Made by a program: the position numbers and the translations under genes. This document shows, piece by piece, positions 53,628-63,974 of a stretch of 64,000 nt of DNA. Numbering within the stretch: position 1 is the first letter of the stretch; every line of letters begins with the position of its first letter. Location of the stretch: contig NZ_QKOB01000001.1 in NCBI RefSeq assembly GCF_003226535.1, positions 186,001 to 250,000 of the forward strand, in the 5' to 3' direction. The notes beneath the pieces were generated by a model, which did not search any database, had not been told where the DNA came from, and saw only the letters and a program-made list of their open reading frames with translations. The stretch is from Meiothermus sp. Pnk-1 (lineage in GTDB: Bacteria > Deinococcota > Deinococci > Deinococcales > Thermaceae).

Positions 53628-55490
53628 TCAGCGCAAATAGCTCCCCCACCACTCCAGGTAGGCCTCGAGCCGGGCCACCCGCCGGTCTGGGCGGCCCGAG
53701 CGGGAAAGCTCGTGACCCTCCTCGGGAACCCGGAAGAAGCGGGTTGGGATCCCCAGGTGCAACAAGGCGGTGTACCAGGTCTCCCCCTGGTCGATGGGGC
53801 AGCGGTGGTCTTGCTCCGAGTGGACCACCAGGGTGGGGGTCTTGACCTGGTGCACCAGGCGCAGCGGGCTTTTCTGCCAGAGCACCTCGGGGCGCTCCCA
53901 CGGGGTAGCCCCCAGCTGCAACCAGGTGAAGCGCGGCCCGATATCAGAGGCCCCGAAGAAGCTGGTCCAGTTGCAGATGCTGCGGTCGGTGACGGCGGCT
54001 TTGAAGCGCTCCGGCTGGCGGGCGGTGAGCCAGTTGGTCATGTAGCCGCCGTAGCTGCCCCCAGCCACCCCGACCCGCCCGCGGTCCAAGGGAAAGCGGG
54101 AGAGGGCCTCTTCCAAAAGCCCCAACAAATCTGCCTCGTCGATCTCGCCCCAGCGCCCGTCCAGCCGGGTGTAGTCCTGGCCGTAGCCGGTCGAACCCCG
54201 GGGGTTGCCGTAGACGACGGCGTAACCTGCAGCCCGGAAGATCTGAAGCTGGAGCATCGGGGCATTGCCGAAGGCGGTGTGTGGCCCACCGTGGATGTAG
54301 AGGATGGTGGGGTGCGGGCCTGCTCCTTCGGGGAGCAAGACCCAGCCCGGCACGCTATGCCCCTCTGGGCTCTGCCAGGCAATGGGTGTAGGGGTCGGTA
54401 GGGTACCCAGCCCTTCGGCATTGGGATCAAAGAGTACCTCGTCGCCTCGGGTGAGGCGGGCCGGATGGGTGAAGGACTCGGTGAGCGTATATAGCTCACC
54501 TCCACAAAAGGCATACGCCACCACGCTTTCCGAGTCCCCTTGCGCTTCGCTGACCTCCCCAGCCAAGGAGACTCGCAACAACCGGGCCGAGCCCTTATGG
54601 GTCTCCACCAGATAGATAGCCCCATCGGGGCCGAAACGGGGAGCTTGGAAATAACCCCCGTACCGGCAATCCGAGTTGATCGTGTTGCCGAACGCCCCCT
54701 CAGCCAATAGGACCGGTTCTCCCCCAAAAGCGCGGTGGTAGAGCCGAGGCTCGGTGGCGCCGCCAAATTCCCAGGCGTGGGCCAGGTAGACCAGGCCGCT
54801 TTCGTCCGGGGTCACCGCTAAGCCCGAGATGGGACCAACACCGCCGAATAGCTCCTGTACCTCTCCGGCTAAGCTGACCCGGTAACACCGCTGCTTCCAG
54901 GCCCACCGCTCCCGGGGCGTGCCCGAGGCCGTGAACACCAGAAAGTCTCCCCCTGGGCTCCAAGCGATCTCTTCGATGTCTTCGGGGTGTTGCGCCAGCA
55001 ACCGGGTTTCCCCGCCCTGCCACAAGTAGAGCGCCCGGGGTGCTTGGGGCAGAAGGCCCCGCTGCTCGAACTTGAACGGCCAGGTCTGGTAGGCGCGCGG
55101 CTGGTCGGGTTTGGGGGCTTCATAATCGCCCCGGCTGAGAAGGGCGATCTTAGAACCATCCGGGCTCACCTTATAGCCCTCGAGCCCGGCCTTGAAGTGG
55201 GTGATCTGCTCTGGCTCCCCACCCTTGAGCGGTAGCCGAAAGAGTTGGGCCACCTTCTCCACTTTGCGGGTGAAGTAGATGAACTCCCCAGCCCACTGCG
55301 GGCTGCGCGCCTCGCTTTGGGTGAGCAGGCGAAGCCCATTATCCCAAATGGCCAGCCGGGGGCGGTATCTGGGGGGCTCGCTGCTGGTATTGGGGTTCTC
55401 GATGTCGGTCAGGACGAAGAGGGGCTTGGCGTGAGGGCCTTCGGTGAGATCGGAGAGGAAACGCAACCGGTAGAGGATCTCAGGTTTCAC
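53628..55490 (-). CDS. S9-family peptidase (acylaminoacyl-peptidase-like)
   Basis: 620 residues. A beta-propeller-type N-terminal part (about 1-350, with repeated SPDGSKIALLS-like strands) precedes the alpha/beta-hydrolase. The nucleophile is the serine of GVAGGSYGGYMTNWL, the aspartate follows in VHSEQDHRCP, and the histidine in VPEEGHELSRSG. It lacks a signal peptide, so it should cleave short peptides in the cytosol, in keeping with the peptide importer encoded nearby. A small inverted repeat lies in its promoter region. Confidence 0.92.
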   Translation of the reverse strand: MKPEILYRLRFLSDLTEGPHAKPLFVLTDIENPNTSSEPPRYRPRLAIWDNGLRLLTQSEARSPQWAGEFIYFTRKVEKVAQLFRLPLKGGEPEQITHFKAGLEGYKVSPDGSKIALLSRGDYEAPKPDQPRAYQTWPFKFEQRGLLPQAPRALYLWQGGETRLLAQHPEDIEEIAWSPGGDFLVFTASGTPRERWAWKQRCYRVSLAGEVQELFGGVGPISGLAVTPDESGLVYLAHAWEFGGATEPRLYHRAFGGEPVLLAEGAFGNTINSDCRYGGYFQAPRFGPDGAIYLVETHKGSARLLRVSLAGEVSEAQGDSESVVAYAFCGGELYTLTESFTHPARLTRGDEVLFDPNAEGLGTLPTPTPIAWQSPEGHSVPGWVLLPEGAGPHPTILYIHGGPHTAFGNAPMLQLQIFRAAGYAVVYGNPRGSTGYGQDYTRLDGRWGEIDEADLLGLLEEALSRFPLDRGRVGVAGGSYGGYMTNWLTARQPERFKAAVTDRSICNWTSFFGASDIGPRFTWLQLGATPWERPEVLWQKSPLRLVHQVKTPTLVVHSEQDHRCPIDQGETWYTALLHLGIPTRFFRVPEEGHELSRSGRPDRRVARLEAYLEWWGSYLR

Positions 55491-55510
55491 GCCGATACTT
55501 TACCCGAAAA

Positions 55511-55526
55511 CTGACCCACTGGTCAG
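55511..55526. repeat. Short inverted repeat upstream of the S9 peptidase
   Basis: CTGACC and GGTCAG are inverted around CACT, 20 bp upstream of the peptidase start. It could be an operator; the sequence matches no family I can name. Confidence 0.3.
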
Positions 55527-55562
55527 CCCGGTGGGAAACGCGGGATGGCCTCAATCCCGATT

Positions 55563-56774
55563 TCACCGAGGTAGCGTCACCGTATACACCAGGACGCGGG
55601 CTTGTCCGGGGTTTAGGTTGAAGCGCACCCGATACCCCTCAGGGGTCTTCTCCAGCCCTTGCCCTTCGAGCGTGAAAGGCCGGGGGAAGAACTCGCTGAT
55701 CTCGACCTCGAGGGGATAAGCCTTGGGGTTCTTCACCGTGGTGGTCACGCGGAAGCTGTTTTGCGCCAGCTGCTCGATCTTGCGCTCAGCCTGTCCGTCG
55801 GGATCGGGGCCCAGCGAGAGGCGCACCGGGTTGCCCTTGGCGGTATCGGGCAGGGCGGCTTGTCCCACGAAGACCCCCTGGTCGCGGATGCTCACGATGC
55901 CCGCGGCCAGGTTCTCTGTAGCAGCGAAGCGGTAACCGCGTTGGAAACGGATCTCGCTAGCGGTAGTGAAGCCGCCCGCGTAGCTCCAGGTGTAGGTGGG
56001 CTGGACTCGAGCGCGGATAAAGGGTAGCTCGGTGAGGCCGGGCTCGAGGTTTACCTCCCCCGGCAGGCGGTAGCGGAAGGTGCCGCCTGACTCTCCGGAA
56101 AACTCTGCGTCGGCGGCCATCGAGCGCACCTCGGGCGCCGGGGCTGTAGCCGCCTTGGGTACGGGAATGCCGCCTTCCAAGAGGGGAACCGTTCCCGCCA
56201 CCAACTCCACCTGGCGGAAGCGCTGGGGCGTTCCCAAGGAGTTGTGCAGGCTGGCCCAACCGGTGAGGTCGCCTCCTTCCAGGGTGTAACGCAGGCTCCA
56301 GGAGAGCCCCCGGGTCAGGTAGCTGAGGGTAGTCGGCCCTTGGCCTTGGTAACGGAAGACCACCTCGAGGCGGGGATTTTGGAAGCCCGAAGGGTCGGGG
56401 TAGGCCACCAAACCCGGCAGGCTGGTGAGGTAGTGCCCCTCGAACTGGAAGAGGGGTCTATCCGGATCCACCACTACTGCCTCGCGCCACTTTCCCTCCC
56501 AGTAAAAAGAGATCGCCTTGCCTTTGTAGGCTGCCAGTGGGTTGGGAGCATCCTGCAAAATAACCTGGCGGGATTGCTCGCTCAGGCCAAGGAGCTTGAG
56601 GGTTCCGGGCACCAAGGTCTCAAAGAGGCTTTCTCCAGGCTGCCAGCGCCACTCCCCCGCGGGTAGGGTCACCGGGGTCTTGACCTCGGCAAAGCCCCGA
56701 TAAAAAGCAGCCTCCTGAGCTTGAACCGCTCCGATCAAAGTGGCAATTCCCAGGGTGAGAAGGGCTTTGTTCAC
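55563..56774 (-). CDS. Exported DUF4139-like protein
   Basis: 403 residues with a signal peptide (1-19, ending VQAQ). Residues about 145-400 resemble DUF4139: SYLTRGLSWSLRYTLEG, ASLHNSLGTPQRFRQVELVAG, and closing blocks TVKNPKAYPLEVEISEFFPRP and GYRVRFNLNPGQARVLVYTV. Members are beta-rich secreted or periplasmic proteins of unknown function. It lies 72 bp upstream of the S9 peptidase gene, in the same direction. Confidence 0.75.
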   Translation of the reverse strand: MNKALLTLGIATLIGAVQAQEAAFYRGFAEVKTPVTLPAGEWRWQPGESLFETLVPGTLKLLGLSEQSRQVILQDAPNPLAAYKGKAISFYWEGKWREAVVVDPDRPLFQFEGHYLTSLPGLVAYPDPSGFQNPRLEVVFRYQGQGPTTLSYLTRGLSWSLRYTLEGGDLTGWASLHNSLGTPQRFRQVELVAGTVPLLEGGIPVPKAATAPAPEVRSMAADAEFSGESGGTFRYRLPGEVNLEPGLTELPFIRARVQPTYTWSYAGGFTTASEIRFQRGYRFAATENLAAGIVSIRDQGVFVGQAALPDTAKGNPVRLSLGPDPDGQAERKIEQLAQNSFRVTTTVKNPKAYPLEVEISEFFPRPFTLEGQGLEKTPEGYRVRFNLNPGQARVLVYTVTLPR

Positions 56775-56923
56775 GGGAGTAGTACATCACCCGCCGCGTA
56801 GAGCTGGGTGAGAGGGGCTTCACTAAAGGTTTACAAACCTCGAGCGCCCTTTGCTTGCGCCATCGCGGCTGGTTTAGGCTACCCGGCAGCGCCTTGGTCC
56901 TCCTGCCACGAACGCGATTGCCC

Positions 56924-56950
56924 AAAAAACCCCAGCCGGGGGGGCCGGGG
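56924..56950 (-). terminator. Intrinsic terminator after oppF
   Basis: On the minus strand CCCCGGCC, a C-rich loop, GGCTGGGG, then TTTTTT. It lies 17 bp after the oppF stop and ends the peptide transporter operon. Confidence 0.88.
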
Positions 56951-56967
56951 TCGTCGGGCAAAGCCGC

Positions 56968-57980
<1,013 letters not shown>

Positions 57981-57984
<4 letters not shown>

Positions 57985-59003
57985 GCCAGCACCTCCTGTT
58001 GAATCTCGGCCCAGCGTACGCAGCGCACCATGTGCCCGCCCCCGGCGTCTTCGAGGGGAGGGATCTGCTGGTCGCAGCGACCAGCCTGAAAGTACTTGCA
58101 GCGGGGGTGGAAGGCGCACCCAGCGGGCATATGGAGGGGGTTAGGCACGTTGCCGGGGATGGCCTCGAGGCGCTCCTTATGCTCGGCGGCGCGGTCCAAG
58201 CGGGGGATGGAGTTCAACAGGCCCATCGTATAGGGCATCAGCGGCTTCTTGAAGGTAGTGACCACGTCGGCCTCTTCCACCGCCCGGCCTCCGTACATCA
58301 CCACCACCCGGTCGGCCATCTCGGCCACCACCCCCAAGTTATGGGTGATGAACAGGATGCTCATGCCGATCTCGTCCTGGAGCTTTTTCATGAGTTCCAG
58401 GATCTGCGCTTGGATGGTCACATCGAGCGCGGTGGTGGGCTCGTCGGCGATCAGCAACGAGGGGTTGCAGGAAAGCGCCATGGCGATCATGACCCGCTGG
58501 CGCATCCCCCCCGACATCTGGTGGGGGTAGTTGGAAAGGCGTTTTTTGGGTTCGGGGATGCCCACCAGATCGAGCATATCCGCCGCCATCTCCAAGGCCT
58601 CTTTTTTGCTCTTGCCCTGGTGCAGCACGATGGCCTCGGCGATCTGGTCGCCCACCGTGTAGACCGGGTTCAAAGAGGTCATGGGCTCCTGGAAGATCAT
58701 GGCGATGTCATTGCCGCGGATCTTGCGCATCTCCGCCTCGGAGAGCTTGGTGAGGTCCTTGACCACCTTGTCCTTGCCCCGGAAGAGGATCTCTCCGCCT
58801 ACGATCTTACCCGGAGGCATCGGGATCAAGCGCATCGTGGCCAAGCTGGTCACGCTCTTGCCTGAGCCACTCTCGCCCACCACGGCCAAGGTCTCCCCCT
58901 TGTCGATGTGGAAGGAGACTCCGTCTACCGCCTTCACCACACCATCGTCGGTGAAGAAGTGAACTTTGAGGTCTTTGACCTCGAGGAGGCGTTTTTCGTC
59001 CAT
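57981..59003 (-). CDS. oppD: Oligopeptide ABC transporter ATPase OppD
   Basis: 340 residues. It shows [17 protein letters not shown] (Walker A), [14 protein letters not shown] (Q-loop), [15 protein letters not shown] (signature), [10 protein letters not shown] (Walker B) and ITHNLGVV (switch), with the C-terminal [18 protein letters not shown] cysteines. It pairs with OppF to power peptide import. The start is ATG 59003, preceded by CCGGAG; a longer frame would run into oppC. Confidence 0.94.
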
Positions 59004-59049
59004 TCGTTCTACTCCGGCTTCTATACTAATCCGCACCTCGGCGTATTCG

Positions 59050-60438
59050 CTAGCGCCTCGAGCGCGGGTCCAGGGCGTCGCGCAGCCCGTCACCCAACAA
59101 GTTATACGCCAAAACCGCGACCAGGATAAAGAGGCCGGGGATCAAAAGCCAGGGCCGCTCGGTAAAAGCGATGATCCCGGTCTGCTGGGCTTTGGACAGC
59201 AGCAATCCCCAAGAAGAGGCGGGTTCTTGGATGCCCAGCCCCAAGAAGGAAAGCCCCGACTCCCCCAGGATGAAGCTGGGAATCGAGAGGGTAACGATCA
59301 CGATGAGGTAGGTGAAGGTTCCGGGCAGGATGTGCCGGGTTAGCGTACGGGCATCGGAAGCCCCCAGGGCCTGAGCGGCTTGGGCATACTCCATCTCCCG
59401 TAGCTGCAACACCTGGCTGCGCACCGTGCGGGCCAAGCCACCCCAGTTGACAAAGGAGAGGATCGAAACCACCAGCATGAAGCGGGTGGCGGGGGGAATG
59501 TCCTGCGGAATCAGCACCGAGAGGGTGATGAGCAAGAAGAGGTCAGGGATGGCCGCCAGCACCTCGGTAGTGCGCATGATCAGGGTGTCCAAATCCAGCT
59601 TCACCGTCTGCCAGATGAGGAAGTAGCCGATGGCTACTAGCAGAATTACCCCAGCAGCCCCCGCCAGGATGGCCTCGAGCCCTTGGCTGGTCTGCAAAAA
59701 TCCCTGCAGGGTGATCCACAACAGCCAGGCCAATCCCAGCCAGACCAACGTCCAACCTAGGGCCTTGAGCCAGGCCACAAGCGGAGGTCCTCGCCTGAGA
59801 TAGCGGCGAAACTCTGGGCTAGCCAAGCCTATGCTGAGGGTGATCGGCTTTCCGGCGTAGAGCCCGGCGATCCCCCCGAAAAACACCCCGATGATGAGGG
59901 CCAAGCCGGTGGCGAAAATCCCCACCGTGAGGGAGACCCGTGCTCCAAACCAGATGCGCCCCCACAGATCCCGGCCAAAATCATCGGTACCCCAGAGGAA
60001 CAGGTGGGCTTGTTCGCTCACCAGCCAGTCGCCCCCCATGAGCCGTAAGTTGGCCGGGATGAAGCCCAGGAATTTGTACGGCTCCCCGCGTACAAAGAAG
60101 TAGATCGGATAGCGGCCCTTGCTACAGTCGGTAATCACCTCCACCCGGAAGGTCTCGAGGTTCCTCCTGCGCTCGCTGGGGCAGACGTAGGGGCGGGTTA
60201 GCCTGCCATCGGTATCGCGCCAAAAAATGTGGGTTGGAGGCGCATAGCTGAACTGGCGGAAGCTCTTGCTCTCCGGGTAAGGGGCGAGAAAATCCGCGAA
60301 TAGGGCCCCCAAATACAGCAGCAAGAGCACCACCCCTCCCAGCCGGGCCAGAGGGTGGCGGCGGAAACGCCGCCAGGCCATCTGGAAAAAGCTCTCGCTC
60401 TTCCCCATGCCTTCGCGAAGCTCGATTTTTCCGGTCAT
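59050..60438 (-). CDS. oppC: Oligopeptide ABC transporter permease OppC with inserted helices
   Basis: 462 residues, about 150 more than usual OppC. The start [24 protein letters not shown] and the permease core ([19 protein letters not shown] and the EAA loop [23 protein letters not shown]) are normal. Extra parts are a periplasmic segment of about 90 residues after the first helix, with two cysteines, and an insertion (about 205-280) that adds two helices before the core. It overlaps nothing and follows oppB by 8 bp. Confidence 0.9.
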   Translation of the reverse strand: MTGKIELREGMGKSESFFQMAWRRFRRHPLARLGGVVLLLLYLGALFADFLAPYPESKSFRQFSYAPPTHIFWRDTDGRLTRPYVCPSERRRNLETFRVEVITDCSKGRYPIYFFVRGEPYKFLGFIPANLRLMGGDWLVSEQAHLFLWGTDDFGRDLWGRIWFGARVSLTVGIFATGLALIIGVFFGGIAGLYAGKPITLSIGLASPEFRRYLRRGPPLVAWLKALGWTLVWLGLAWLLWITLQGFLQTSQGLEAILAGAAGVILLVAIGYFLIWQTVKLDLDTLIMRTTEVLAAIPDLFLLITLSVLIPQDIPPATRFMLVVSILSFVNWGGLARTVRSQVLQLREMEYAQAAQALGASDARTLTRHILPGTFTYLIVIVTLSIPSFILGESGLSFLGLGIQEPASSWGLLLSKAQQTGIIAFTERPWLLIPGLFILVAVLAYNLLGDGLRDALDPRSRR

Positions 60439-60446
60439 GGGCGCTC

Positions 60447-61445
60447 CTAGTTGTAGCGAATCCTGGGGTCCACCCAGGCCAAGAGGAGGTCAGAGAGCAA
60501 GTTGCCCAGCATCAGTAAGATGGTGGTGACAGTGATAAACCCCATAACCAGGTAAAGGTCTACCGCTGAGATGGCATCGAGCAGCATTGGCGTGATCCCC
60601 GGCCAGGCCATCACCACCTCGATCAACCCGGCCCCGCCGATGAGGGCCGGGAGCAGGAACCCGATCCCCGCCACGATCGGAATCACCGCATTGCGCAGGG
60701 CGTGCTTGTAGATAGCGACCCGCTCGGTCACCCCCTTGGCCCGGGCGGTGCGGATGTAGTCTTGGGAGAGCACCTCGAGCATCTGCCCGCGCATCACCCG
60801 TATGAGCCCAGCCGTTCCGGTGGTGGCCAGCACCAGTACCACCGGTAGAGCGTGCCACAGCACATCCAGGGTGCGCTGCCACCAGGGGGCCTGCAAGTAC
60901 GGCACCCCGCCCACGAACTCCGAGGTCATGCCGCCGATGGGCAAGATCTTCATCCCGGTGGTGTCGTTGAGCCATACGGCGACAAAAAGCATAATCAAGG
61001 CGAAGAAAAAGTTGGGGATGGCCACCCCGATAAAGGCCAGCACCGTGAGGATGCGATCCCCGATCGAATACTGCCGCACGGCCGAGTATACCCCCACCGG
61101 GACGGCGACCAGATAGATGAGCAAGGTGGAGAGCACCACCAGCACCATCGAGTTGAGGATACGGGGCCAGATTACCTTCCAGACATCGGCCTTGTAGGAA
61201 AGCGAGAGCCCCAGTTTTCCTTGCAGTATCCCTGAGACCCACTTGGCGTACTGCACCATCCAGGGCTGGTCGAGGGCGAACTCCCGCCGCAAGGAGGCGA
61301 TGGATTCCCGGGTTTGGGTGGGGTCTAGCTCGAGGCGGGTGACGAAATCCCCCGGCGCCAGCTGGATGATGATAAACGCCAGCAGCGTAGCCCCGAAAAA
61401 GGTCGGAACGAGCTGAAGCAAGCGTCGAACGATATAGCTCCACAT
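60447..61445 (-). CDS. oppB: Oligopeptide ABC transporter permease OppB
   Basis: 332 residues with six helices. The N-terminal IVRRLLQLVPTFFGATLLAFIIIQLAPGD and the EAA loop RTARAKGVTERVAIYKHALRNAVIP are the DppB/OppB signature. ATG 61445 is the natural start before WSYIVRR. It forms the channel with OppC. It lies 57 bp after the binding-protein gene oppA. Confidence 0.94.
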   Translation of the reverse strand: MWSYIVRRLLQLVPTFFGATLLAFIIIQLAPGDFVTRLELDPTQTRESIASLRREFALDQPWMVQYAKWVSGILQGKLGLSLSYKADVWKVIWPRILNSMVLVVLSTLLIYLVAVPVGVYSAVRQYSIGDRILTVLAFIGVAIPNFFFALIMLFVAVWLNDTTGMKILPIGGMTSEFVGGVPYLQAPWWQRTLDVLWHALPVVLVLATTGTAGLIRVMRGQMLEVLSQDYIRTARAKGVTERVAIYKHALRNAVIPIVAGIGFLLPALIGGAGLIEVVMAWPGITPMLLDAISAVDLYLVMGFITVTTILLMLGNLLSDLLLAWVDPRIRYN

Positions 61446-61502
61446 AGTGACTTCCAAGCCGAAGGGGGCGAGCGGCCAGCCCGCCCCCTGCAACGGAGCG
61501 CT

Positions 61503-63236
61503 TTAGTCTTTGGTGAAGACCGTTTCGATGTAGGGGTACTGCCCGACGATGGCGTTGATCTCTTCCTTGGGGAAGAGGCCGCCGACGCGGTTGAGGCGGG
61601 CCGGGTTATAGGCCGGAGCCACGGTGTAGATGAGCGGCAAGTTCTCCGCTACCACCTTCTGGAACTGCACGTAGATCTCGCGCCGCTTGGCCGGATCGAG
61701 GGTGGTGGCCCCTTGCTTCATCAGCTTGTCGATGAGGACTTCAAACGGCTCGGTGCGGGCTGGGTTCTTGCCGTTTACCCCCTGGTTCCAAGCGTGGAGC
61801 GAGCCGTTGAGTTCCCACACGTTGCGGCTGAAAGCGGGCTCGATGCCGCCGGTGAGGCCGATGAGGATGGCATCGAAGTCGCGGGTACCGTCGGCTGCGG
61901 GGCTGGTGAGCTGGCGCACCAGCTCGTTGAAGTCGATGGGGCGGTAGTTAACCTTGACCCCGACCTTCCTGGCCTCATCGGCGAAGATCTGGGCGATCCG
62001 CTCGCGCAGGGTGTTGCCCTGGTTGGTGGCCAGGTTGAACTCGAGCACCTGCCCCTGGGCATTCACCAGGAAGCCGTCCTTGTTCTTGGTGCGGAAGCCG
62101 AGCTCGGCCAGGAGTTGGGTGGCCTTTTGCGGGCTGAACTCGTACTTGGCCACGTCGTCGGTGAAGAACTGCTTGACGGGGATCGAGATGGGGCCCCACT
62201 GCGGCTTACCCAGCCCGCCCTGGGCCACTTCGATCATGGACTTCTTGTCCATCAGGTAAGCCATGGCCCTTCTGAACTTCACCTGGCGGAAGAGGTTGGC
62301 CTTGAAGGAGTCCTTGTTGTTCCAGTTGAAGACGATGAAGTTGGTGCCAGTGGTCACGTCGGCGTTGGGGAAGATCTGGCCATTGAGGCGGCCTGAGCGG
62401 ATGCGCTCGAGCACCTGGGCCACCTTGTCGCCGTCGGGGGCGGCGTAGAGGTCGGTGTCCCCACCCAGGAAGCGGGCCAATTGGGCTTCGGTGTTGGAGA
62501 CGATCTGGAAGGTCCAGCGCTCGAGGTAGGCTACCGGGTTAGCCTTCTCGTCGGTGCCCCAGTAGTTGGGGTTACGCTTCAGCACCACCCGCTCGCCCTT
62601 GGCGTACTGGTCGAGGGTAAAGGGGCCACCCACCACGATCTGGGCAGGCGGGGTATCCAGGTTGTAGAGCGCTTGCAGCTTCTCCGGCCCCTGGCGGTAA
62701 GCCGGGCCGAAGATGTGCTCGGGGGCGATGAGCCAGCCCTGGATCAAAGCCGGGGCGTAGGGCTTGGGGAAGTCCGCGCGCACCGTGTACTGGTCCACCT
62801 TGCTCCACTTGATCGGCTGGCCGTCGAGGACGAAGCTCGAGCGGCTGTTGGAGTTCACCTTGGGGTCGGCGTGGACGGTGGCGCTAAAAATTACATCGTC
62901 GGCATCGATGGGCTGTCCATCCGACCACTTGGCCCCCTGGCGCAGCTTGAAGATCACCGTGAGCCCGTTGTTGCGTACCTCCCAGGAGGTGGCCAGGTAC
63001 CCCTCTGGCTGTAGGGTATAGGGATTGTAGCCGGTGAGGTAAGGGAAGAAGTTGTTGATGATGTCAGTGGACGAAGTCTCCCGCGCCACGAAGGGGTTGA
63101 AGGTGCGGGGGTCGGAGATCGAAGAGATGCGGAGCGATCCACCCTGCTTTCCCACCTCGGTGCCCTTGAACACCTTAGGCTGCGCCAGGGCTAACCCCGC
63201 CAGCGCCAGCATGCCCAGAACAAAAAGTTTTTTCAT
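61503..63236 (-). CDS. oppA: Peptide-binding protein OppA (SBP family 5)
   Basis: 577 residues. A signal peptide with LALAQ cleavage near residue 18 carries no lipobox cysteine, so the protein is free in the periplasm. The solute-binding family 5 blocks are present: LQPEGYLATSWEVRNNGLTV, FKLRQGAKWSDGQPIDADDV, and the closing YVQFQKVVAENLPLIY. It captures peptides for OppBCDF. GGAGGAG precedes ATG 63236. It is the first gene of the operon and probably the most highly expressed. Confidence 0.94.
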   Translation of the reverse strand: MKKLFVLGMLALAGLALAQPKVFKGTEVGKQGGSLRISSISDPRTFNPFVARETSSTDIINNFFPYLTGYNPYTLQPEGYLATSWEVRNNGLTVIFKLRQGAKWSDGQPIDADDVIFSATVHADPKVNSNSRSSFVLDGQPIKWSKVDQYTVRADFPKPYAPALIQGWLIAPEHIFGPAYRQGPEKLQALYNLDTPPAQIVVGGPFTLDQYAKGERVVLKRNPNYWGTDEKANPVAYLERWTFQIVSNTEAQLARFLGGDTDLYAAPDGDKVAQVLERIRSGRLNGQIFPNADVTTGTNFIVFNWNNKDSFKANLFRQVKFRRAMAYLMDKKSMIEVAQGGLGKPQWGPISIPVKQFFTDDVAKYEFSPQKATQLLAELGFRTKNKDGFLVNAQGQVLEFNLATNQGNTLRERIAQIFADEARKVGVKVNYRPIDFNELVRQLTSPAADGTRDFDAILIGLTGGIEPAFSRNVWELNGSLHAWNQGVNGKNPARTEPFEVLIDKLMKQGATTLDPAKRREIYVQFQKVVAENLPLIYTVAPAYNPARLNRVGGLFPKEEINAIVGQYPYIETVFTKD

Positions 63237-63414
63237 GCACTCCTCCTGCATTTTTATCCAACAAGTCTAGCGGCTTGGGAATGGGACATTCGCGCAGCTA
63301 GCTTTGGACTCCGGTTCAAGGTATCGAGCTATCCATGCTGTTGTCAAGGGTTGGCCAGCCGCCATTCGTTGGGCTTGCATCCACCTAATGGTGGACTATG
63401 GGCCGAAGCCTGGG

Positions 63415-63446
63415 AAAAAAAGCCGGTGCCCTTCAAGGCACCGGCT
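63415..63446 (-). terminator. Intrinsic terminator of secG
   Basis: On the minus strand AGCCGGTGCC, loop of about TTGAAG, GGCACCGGCT, then TTTTTT. It lies 19 bp after the secG stop and separates secG from the opp operon. Confidence 0.92.
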
Positions 63447-63465
63447 GAACCTCAGCACCCCGACT

Positions 63466-63693
63466 TTAGCGCGGCAGACGGCCCAACAGCCAGGCCAGCA
63501 CCACGAAGGCGATTCCCAGCCCCGCGGTGATGCGGTATAGGCCGCCGGTAACCCCGCGCGCCTGGAACAGGTCGCTCGCGCCCCCCAGAAGGTCGCCCCC
63601 GGTCTGTTTGGGCTCCTGGGCGAGCACGAAATACACCAAACCCGCCGCTATCAGCAGGTAAAGAACCAGGAGAAGGTTGTAGACAATTTCCAT
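63466..63693 (-). CDS. secG: Preprotein translocase subunit SecG
   Basis: 75 residues. Two membrane helices (about 4-24 and 54-71) flank a loop with QEPKQTGGDLLGGASDLFQARGVTG, the SecG signature. It assists the SecYE channel. I start at ATG 63693, with AGGATCG upstream; a longer frame runs back through the tRNA fragment and is rejected. Its own terminator follows. Confidence 0.92.
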   Translation of the reverse strand: MEIVYNLLLVLYLLIAAGLVYFVLAQEPKQTGGDLLGGASDLFQARGVTGGLYRITAGLGIAFVVLAWLLGRLPR

Positions 63694-63734
63694 CGATCCT
63701 CCGAACCCGGGCCACCGGCCCGGCTTATGCGCCT

Positions 63735-63793
63735 TGGTGCCGGGAGGGGGACTCGAACCCCCATGGCTGCTAACCGCTCGATTTTGAGACCAT
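63735..63793 (-). tRNA. Truncated tRNA-Leu (CAA), 3' half only
   Basis: Read on the minus strand this segment has an anticodon loop CTCAAAA (anticodon CAA), the 3' stem strand TCGAG, a class II variable arm GGTTAGCAGCC, a perfect T-arm (GGGGG, TTCGAGT, CCCCC), acceptor strand TCCCGGC, discriminator A and an encoded CCA. These are leucine-tRNA features. The 5' half is missing: the bases ahead of the loop do not pair with TCGAG, and no good acceptor partner or D-arm is found in the next 100 bp. It is either an attachment-site remnant or an interrupted or decayed tRNA gene. Confidence 0.7.
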
Positions 63794-63820
63794 CTCCAGA
63801 GCCGAAGACCATAAAAAACC

Positions 63821-63938
63821 CGTCCAGGACACAACCGGTTCACTCCACGGCACCGGGTGGTGCGACCATCATACCCTGAAGGTCTGTCTTAGCACAATAG
63901 CAAGCGTTTGCTAAGTTGTCAGAAACACCGTCCAGGAC
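63821..63938. repeat. Direct repeat of CGTCCAGGAC
   Basis: The decamer occurs at 63821-63830 beside the tRNA fragment and at 63929-63938 inside the 27-bp palindrome. Both copies have GTCC/GGAC symmetry. Confidence 0.5.
63898..63913. promoter_or_regulatory. LacI-family-type operator
   Basis: TAGCAAGCGTTTGCTA has inverted TAGCAA and TTGCTA arms around GCGT. The core GCAAGCGTTTGC has the central CG and the GNAANCGNTTNC layout of LacI/PurR-family operators. An outer pair CTTAGCA (63888-63894) and TGCTAAG (63909-63915) extends the symmetry. It lies 62 bp before the gene at the right edge. Confidence 0.6.
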
Positions 63939-63947
63939 GATGTTTCT
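63921..63947. promoter_or_regulatory. 27-bp palindrome, second operator
   Basis: AGAAACA-C-CGTCC and GGACG-A-TGTTTCT are inverted around a central A, with only one mismatched pair in 13. It covers the -35 region expected for TAAAAT at 63963-63968, so a protein bound here would block or assist transcription of the next gene. Confidence 0.6.
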
Positions 63948-63974
63948 AAGCGCTCGGTGTGATAAAATTGGGCC

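Noticed and set aside
63735-63860. tmRNA or SRP RNA, because GGTGCCG (minus strand, upstream) pairs with CGGCACC at the 3' end
   Set aside because: The conserved SRP GGAAG...AGCAGCC core and the tmRNA tag and pseudoknots are absent. The T-arm, variable arm and CCA fit a leucine tRNA half.
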